Positions 60,520-64,000 of a stretch of 64,000 nucleotides of DNA are shown here, one piece after another. Made by a program: the position numbers and the translations under genes. Positions within the stretch are counted from its first letter, which is position 1, and each line of letters opens with the position of its first letter. Origin of the DNA: Devosia ginsengisoli (GTDB lineage: Bacteria > Pseudomonadota > Alphaproteobacteria > Rhizobiales > Devosiaceae); assembly GCF_024707105.1 (NCBI RefSeq), contig NZ_JANQAJ010000009.1, forward strand, positions 186,001 through 250,000. The letters run 5' to 3'. Below the pieces are notes generated by a model that was not told the origin of the DNA, did not search any database, and was given only the letters and a program-made list of their open reading frames with translations.

Positions 60520-62451
60520 TTGGCCGACAAGCTCTCCACGCCCCTGCTCGATACTGTCCAGTCGCCTGCCGATCTGCGCGCCATGCCGCGCGAAAACCTG
60601 CGGCAACTGGCTGACGAGCTGCGCGCGGAGATGATCGACGCCGTCTCGGTCACCGGCGGCCATCTCGGCGCGGGCCTCGGCGTGGTGGAACTCACCGTCG
60701 CGCTCCATGCCGTCTTCGACACCCCGCATGATCGCATCATCTGGGATGTCGGCCACCAGGCCTATCCCCACAAGATCCTGACCGGCCGCCGCGACCGCAT
60801 CCGCACCCTGCGCCAGAAGCATGGCCTTTCCGGCTTCACCCGCCGCGCCGAGAGCGAATACGATCCCTTCGGCGCCGGCCATTCCTCCACCTCGATTTCC
60901 GCTGGCCTCGGCATGGCCGTTGCCAGCCAGTTGCAGGACAAGCCGTGCAATGTCGTCGCCGTCATCGGCGATGGCGCCATGTCGGCCGGCATGGCCTATG
61001 AGGCCATGAACAATGCCGGCGCCATGGATGCCCGCCTCATCGTCGTCCTCAACGACAATGACATGTCCATCGCCCCGCCCACCGGCGCACTGCGCACCTA
61101 TCTCGCCCGCCTCGTCTCTGGCCCCGTCTATCGCGGCACCCGCGAGGCGGCCAAGAATGTCGTCAGCAAGCTGCCCTCTTTCCTGCATGAACCAGCAAGA
61201 AAAACCGAGGAATTCGCGCGCTCCTTCTTCACCGGCGGCACGCTGTTCGAGGAGCTGGGCTTCTATTATGTCGGCCCGGTCGACGGGCACGATCTGGAAA
61301 ACCTGCTGCCCATTCTCGACAATGTCCGCGATGCCGCCGAAGGCCCGATCCTCGTCCATCTGGTCACCCAGAAGGGCAAGGGCTACGCCCCCGCCGAGCA
61401 TTCCGCCGACAAATATCACGGCGTTTCCAAGTTCAACGTCATCACCGGCGCCCAGGCCAAGCCCGCCTCCAACGCGCCGTCCTACACGTCCGTCTTCGCC
61501 GAAACGCTGATCCAGGAAGCCAATGACGATCCGCGCATCGTCGCCATCACGGCCGCCATGCCCTCGGGCACCGGCCTCGACAAATTCGCCGAAATCCACC
61601 CCACACGCATCTTCGATGTCGGCATTGCCGAACAGCATGCCGTGACCTTCGCGGCCGGCATGGCCAGCGAGGGCATGCGCCCCTTCTGCGCCATCTATTC
61701 GACCTTCCTGCAGCGCGCCTATGACCAGGTCGTGCATGACGTGGCCATCCAGCACCTGCCGGTGCGCTTCGCCATCGACCGCGCCGGCTATGTCGGCGCC
61801 GACGGCCCCACCCATGCTGGCAATTACGACGCCGCCTATCTTGGCGCCATTCCCGGCATCGTGCAGATGGCCGCATCGGACGAGGCCGAACTGCGCCACA
61901 TGGTGGCCACCGCTGCCGCCTACGACGACGGCCCCATCGCCTTCCGCTATCCGCGCGGCGACGGCATGGGCGTCGACATGCCCGCCCGCGGCGAAAAACT
62001 CGCCATCGGCAAGGGCCGCATCGTGAGGCAGGGCGCCACTATCGCCATCCTCAGCTACGGCACGCGCCTGGGCGAAGTCCTCGCCGCCGCCGACAAGCTG
62101 GCCGCCCTGGGCCTCAACCCTACCGTGGCAGATGCCCGTTTCCTCAAGCCCCTCGACGAGGAATTGATCGCCAAACTGGCCGCTACGCATGACGTACTGC
62201 TGACCACCGAAGAGAGCTCCATCGGCGGCTTCGGCAGCCATGTCGCCACTTTCCTCGCCAGCAACGGACTGCTGGACGGCAAGCTGCGCTTCCGCCCGCT
62301 GATGATCCCCGATCGTTTCGTCGAACATGCCAGCCAGGCCGACATGTATGCCGATGCCGGCCTCGACCGGTCAGGCATCGTCGCCACCGCCCTCACCACG
62401 CTGGGTTACGACGAGGCGGCCATGGCCAAGGCCCTGAGCGCGATCAGCTAG
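60520..62451 (+). CDS. dxs: 1-deoxy-D-xylulose-5-phosphate synthase
   Basis: 643 residues from TTG 60520, which has AAAGGA eight bases upstream; GTG/ATG-like codons further up (60475) would give 658. First enzyme of the non-mevalonate isoprenoid pathway, joining pyruvate and glyceraldehyde-3-phosphate with ThDP. Motifs: [48 protein letters not shown] for ThDP/Mg, and [15 protein letters not shown] in the transketolase-like domain. Confidence 0.96.
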   Translation: MADKLSTPLLDTVQSPADLRAMPRENLRQLADELRAEMIDAVSVTGGHLGAGLGVVELTVALHAVFDTPHDRIIWDVGHQAYPHKILTGRRDRIRTLRQKHGLSGFTRRAESEYDPFGAGHSSTSISAGLGMAVASQLQDKPCNVVAVIGDGAMSAGMAYEAMNNAGAMDARLIVVLNDNDMSIAPPTGALRTYLARLVSGPVYRGTREAAKNVVSKLPSFLHEPARKTEEFARSFFTGGTLFEELGFYYVGPVDGHDLENLLPILDNVRDAAEGPILVHLVTQKGKGYAPAEHSADKYHGVSKFNVITGAQAKPASNAPSYTSVFAETLIQEANDDPRIVAITAAMPSGTGLDKFAEIHPTRIFDVGIAEQHAVTFAAGMASEGMRPFCAIYSTFLQRAYDQVVHDVAIQHLPVRFAIDRAGYVGADGPTHAGNYDAAYLGAIPGIVQMAASDEAELRHMVATAAAYDDGPIAFRYPRGDGMGVDMPARGEKLAIGKGRIVRQGATIAILSYGTRLGEVLAAADKLAALGLNPTVADARFLKPLDEELIAKLAATHDVLLTTEESSIGGFGSHVATFLASNGLLDGKLRFRPLMIPDRFVEHASQADMYADAGLDRSGIVATALTTLGYDEAAMAKALSAIS

Positions 62452-62798
62452 GGCTGTTCGCCCGCTGGAGCATCGGCCGCCCGTGCTTTCCGGGCCGCGA
62501 AATGCATGATCGCACCGATCGGTGCGAACAGCACGGCCAACGCCCAGACCACGAAATAGAAGACCGCCAGCGCCAGCCAGACGATCACCCCATAGATTTC
62601 CACTGGCGACCACATGGCCACCGAATGGACCACCAGGTCTGCGGGCAGGCGCGCCAGGGGAAACACCATCGTCGCCAGCGCCAGATAGGCCAGCAGCGGC
62701 ACCTTGATCGCCCAGTGCCATTCCCAGGCAAGCCATGCAGCGCCGGCCAGGAAAGCGATGCCGATAAGGTATGATACGGCAAGATATGTCTTCGACAT
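62448..62798 (-). CDS. Small hypothetical membrane protein
   Basis: 116 residues with three or four hydrophobic helices ([60 protein letters not shown]). No family recognised. Its stop overlaps the end of dxs by 4 bp in convergent orientation; it begins 7 bp after the Lrp-type gene and is probably co-transcribed with it. Confidence 0.7.
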   Translation of the reverse strand: MSKTYLAVSYLIGIAFLAGAAWLAWEWHWAIKVPLLAYLALATMVFPLARLPADLVVHSVAMWSPVEIYGVIVWLALAVFYFVVWALAVLFAPIGAIMHFAARKARAADAPAGEQP

Positions 62799-62805
62799 CG
62801 GCTCG

Positions 62806-63270
62806 CTACTCCACGTAATGCGTCGGCACGCCCGTCGCCAACTTCACCGTCTCCATCGAGATATAGGCCGACATGTCGAACAGCTCGACCCGCCTGACAA
62901 GCTGGCGATAGATCACGTCATAATGCTCCACATTGGGCAGCACGAGCTTGAGGATATAGTCGAAATTGCCGGTCAGCCGGTGCACCTCGACGATTTCAGG
63001 AATGGTGCTTACCGCAGCGTGGAACTCGTCCAGCCACCCCGCCTCATGCTTGCCTGTCCGCACGATGACGAAAACCGTCGTCGGCAGCCCCACCTTCCTG
63101 CGGTCCAGCACCGCCACGCTGCGAGCGATATAGCCCTCCTCGCGCAGCCGCGCGATCCGCCGCGAACAGGCCGATGCCGATAGCGCCACCGCATCGGCGA
63201 CATCGTTCACCGCCATCTCGGCATTGGCCTGCATCAGGTCGAGGATTTTGCGGTCGCGCTCGTCAAGCAT
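62806..63270 (-). CDS. Lrp/AsnC family transcriptional regulator
   Basis: 154 residues: N-terminal HTH ([40 protein letters not shown]) and a C-terminal RAM/AsnC ligand domain ([17 protein letters not shown]). Lrp-type proteins respond to amino acids. It is divergent from an amino-acid racemase gene across a 159-bp gap, so it likely controls that gene and itself. Confidence 0.92.
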   Translation of the reverse strand: MLDERDRKILDLMQANAEMAVNDVADAVALSASACSRRIARLREEGYIARSVAVLDRRKVGLPTTVFVIVRTGKHEAGWLDEFHAAVSTIPEIVEVHRLTGNFDYILKLVLPNVEHYDVIYRQLVRRVELFDMSAYISMETVKLATGVPTHYVE

Positions 63271-63429
63271 GAGTTATTTCTGCATGATTTTTTATCATCG
63301 CGCAATCCAGACGCATGGCTAACCAAAACTGCGCCGCCGAATTGCAGCCAGAAACCACACGAAACACAATTTCGCACGCCGCTTGCATACGACTTGCAGC
63401 ACACTGGTCTTCAGCACAGGAGAATCTTG

Positions 63430-64000
63430 ATGAAGACCATCGGCCTGATCGGCGGCATGAGCTGGGAATCCACCGCCACCTATTATCGCCTCATCAACGA
63501 GGCAGTGCGCCGCCAGCGCGGCGGTCTCCATTCCGCCGAAATTGCCATGCGCTCGCTCGATTTCGTCAATGTCGTCGAATTGCAGAAGGCCGGCCGCTGG
63601 GACGATGCAGGAAAGCTGCTCGGCGAAGCCGGCGCCGGCCTGGCCCGTTCAGGCGCCGCCTGCGTGCTCATCTGCACCAATACCATGCATCTGGTTGCCG
63701 ATCCCGTCGCCGCCATGAGCGGCGTGCCCCTCATCGACATCATCGATGAAACCGCCCGCGCCCTGCGCGCCGATGGTCGCCGCAAGCCCTTGCTGCTCGC
63801 CACCCGCTACACCATGGAGCACGGCTTCTATACCGAGCGCATGGCCCGCCACGGGCTGGACGTCGTCACCCCCCAAAACGAGGATCGCGGCGTGGTGCAT
63901 GACGTCATCTTCAACGAACTCTGCCAGGGCCAGGTCCGCGACGCCTCCCGTGCCCGCTACCTCGCCATCATTGAGGCGGCCCGCAGCCAGGGCATCGACT
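63430..64000 (+). CDS. Aspartate/glutamate racemase family protein, 5' part
   Basis: 190 residues from ATG 63430 (GGAG upstream) run off the right edge. MKTIGLIGGMSWESTATYYRLIN is the family N-terminus; VLICTNTMH carries the first catalytic Cys. The second Cys lies outside. Members of this YgeA-like group racemise Asp/Glu or other amino acids. Divergent Lrp-type regulator supports an amino-acid role. Confidence 0.9.
   Translation, partial: MKTIGLIGGMSWESTATYYRLINEAVRRQRGGLHSAEIAMRSLDFVNVVELQKAGRWDDAGKLLGEAGAGLARSGAACVLICTNTMHLVADPVAAMSGVPLIDIIDETARALRADGRRKPLLLATRYTMEHGFYTERMARHGLDVVTPQNEDRGVVHDVIFNELCQGQVRDASRARYLAIIEAARSQGID

Noticed and set aside
1..64000. tRNA, rRNA, insertion sequence or prophage genes
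   Set aside because: None of the gaps contains a recognisable tRNA cloverleaf or rRNA segment, and no transposase, integrase or phage structural protein is coded.

Overview
The window is GC-rich chromosomal DNA with ATG/GTG/TTG starts, many 4-bp stop/start overlaps and a gene content typical of Alphaproteobacteria, order Hyphomicrobiales. Diagnostic genes are rcdA (DUF1465), trcR (DUF1013), DUF1192, DUF4164 next to zapA, three-gene pntAA-pntAB-pntB, an aa3-type cytochrome oxidase subunit IV, and a tkt-gap-pgk-fba series. Overall it looks like a Devosia-type genome; that assignment is an inference from gene content, not from a search. No rRNA, tRNA, insertion sequence, prophage or CRISPR array was seen.

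Layout. 1-3.2 kb: leftward ruvC-ruvA-ruvB operon ending in a Nudix gene, interrupted between ruvA and ruvB by two lower-GC genes, one HEPN-like. 3.3-5 kb: two tandem membrane diguanylate cyclases. 5.1-7.9 kb: leftward 6S RNA, 5-formyl-THF cyclo-ligase, YmdB-type phosphoesterase, a lone SecD P1-head protein and a YebC regulator. 7.9-12.4 kb: accessory block of ParDE, a Tat-exported PhoX phosphatase behind a Pho box, and a CPA1 antiporter. 12.6-22.3 kb: zapA/DUF4164 divergent from tkt, then gap, pgk and fba, with a GST-ArsR-SRPBCC operon behind paired operator dyads. 22.6-26.7 kb: ThiE-like, Sel1-repeat, efp, suhB and an orphan iron-siderophore-type binding protein. 26.9-30.8 kb: MotA/TolQ-like plus OmpA-like pair and an ABC exporter. 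31-38 kb: rpmE, YnfA, rcdA, small proteins, trcR, KefB-type antiporter, TSUP exporter. 38.6-44.7 kb: a divergent DUF465 pair, purE-purK, hydrolases, rpsU, DsbA/FrnE, slyX. 44.8-48.7 kb: transhydrogenase operon and cox subunit IV. 48.7-56.3 kb: PepF, a second orphan binding protein, an NtrC-type regulator, an ABC-2 exporter. 56.5-64 kb: L,D-transpeptidase, M15/DUF882 endopeptidase, dxs, Lrp regulator and a partial Asp/Glu racemase.

The genes are mostly housekeeping: recombination repair, central carbon metabolism, envelope peptidoglycan work and cell-cycle control. The less expected parts are the ruvA/ruvB insertion, several candidate cis-regulatory sites (Pho box, ParD dyad, ArsR-type dyads, hairpins over ribosome-binding sites), a long Ala/Lys/Pro tail on PntAA, four families of dispersed palindromic repeats, and three genes each broken by what looks like one missing base in a homopolymer run. 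The last pattern suggests sequence error at least as strongly as biology.
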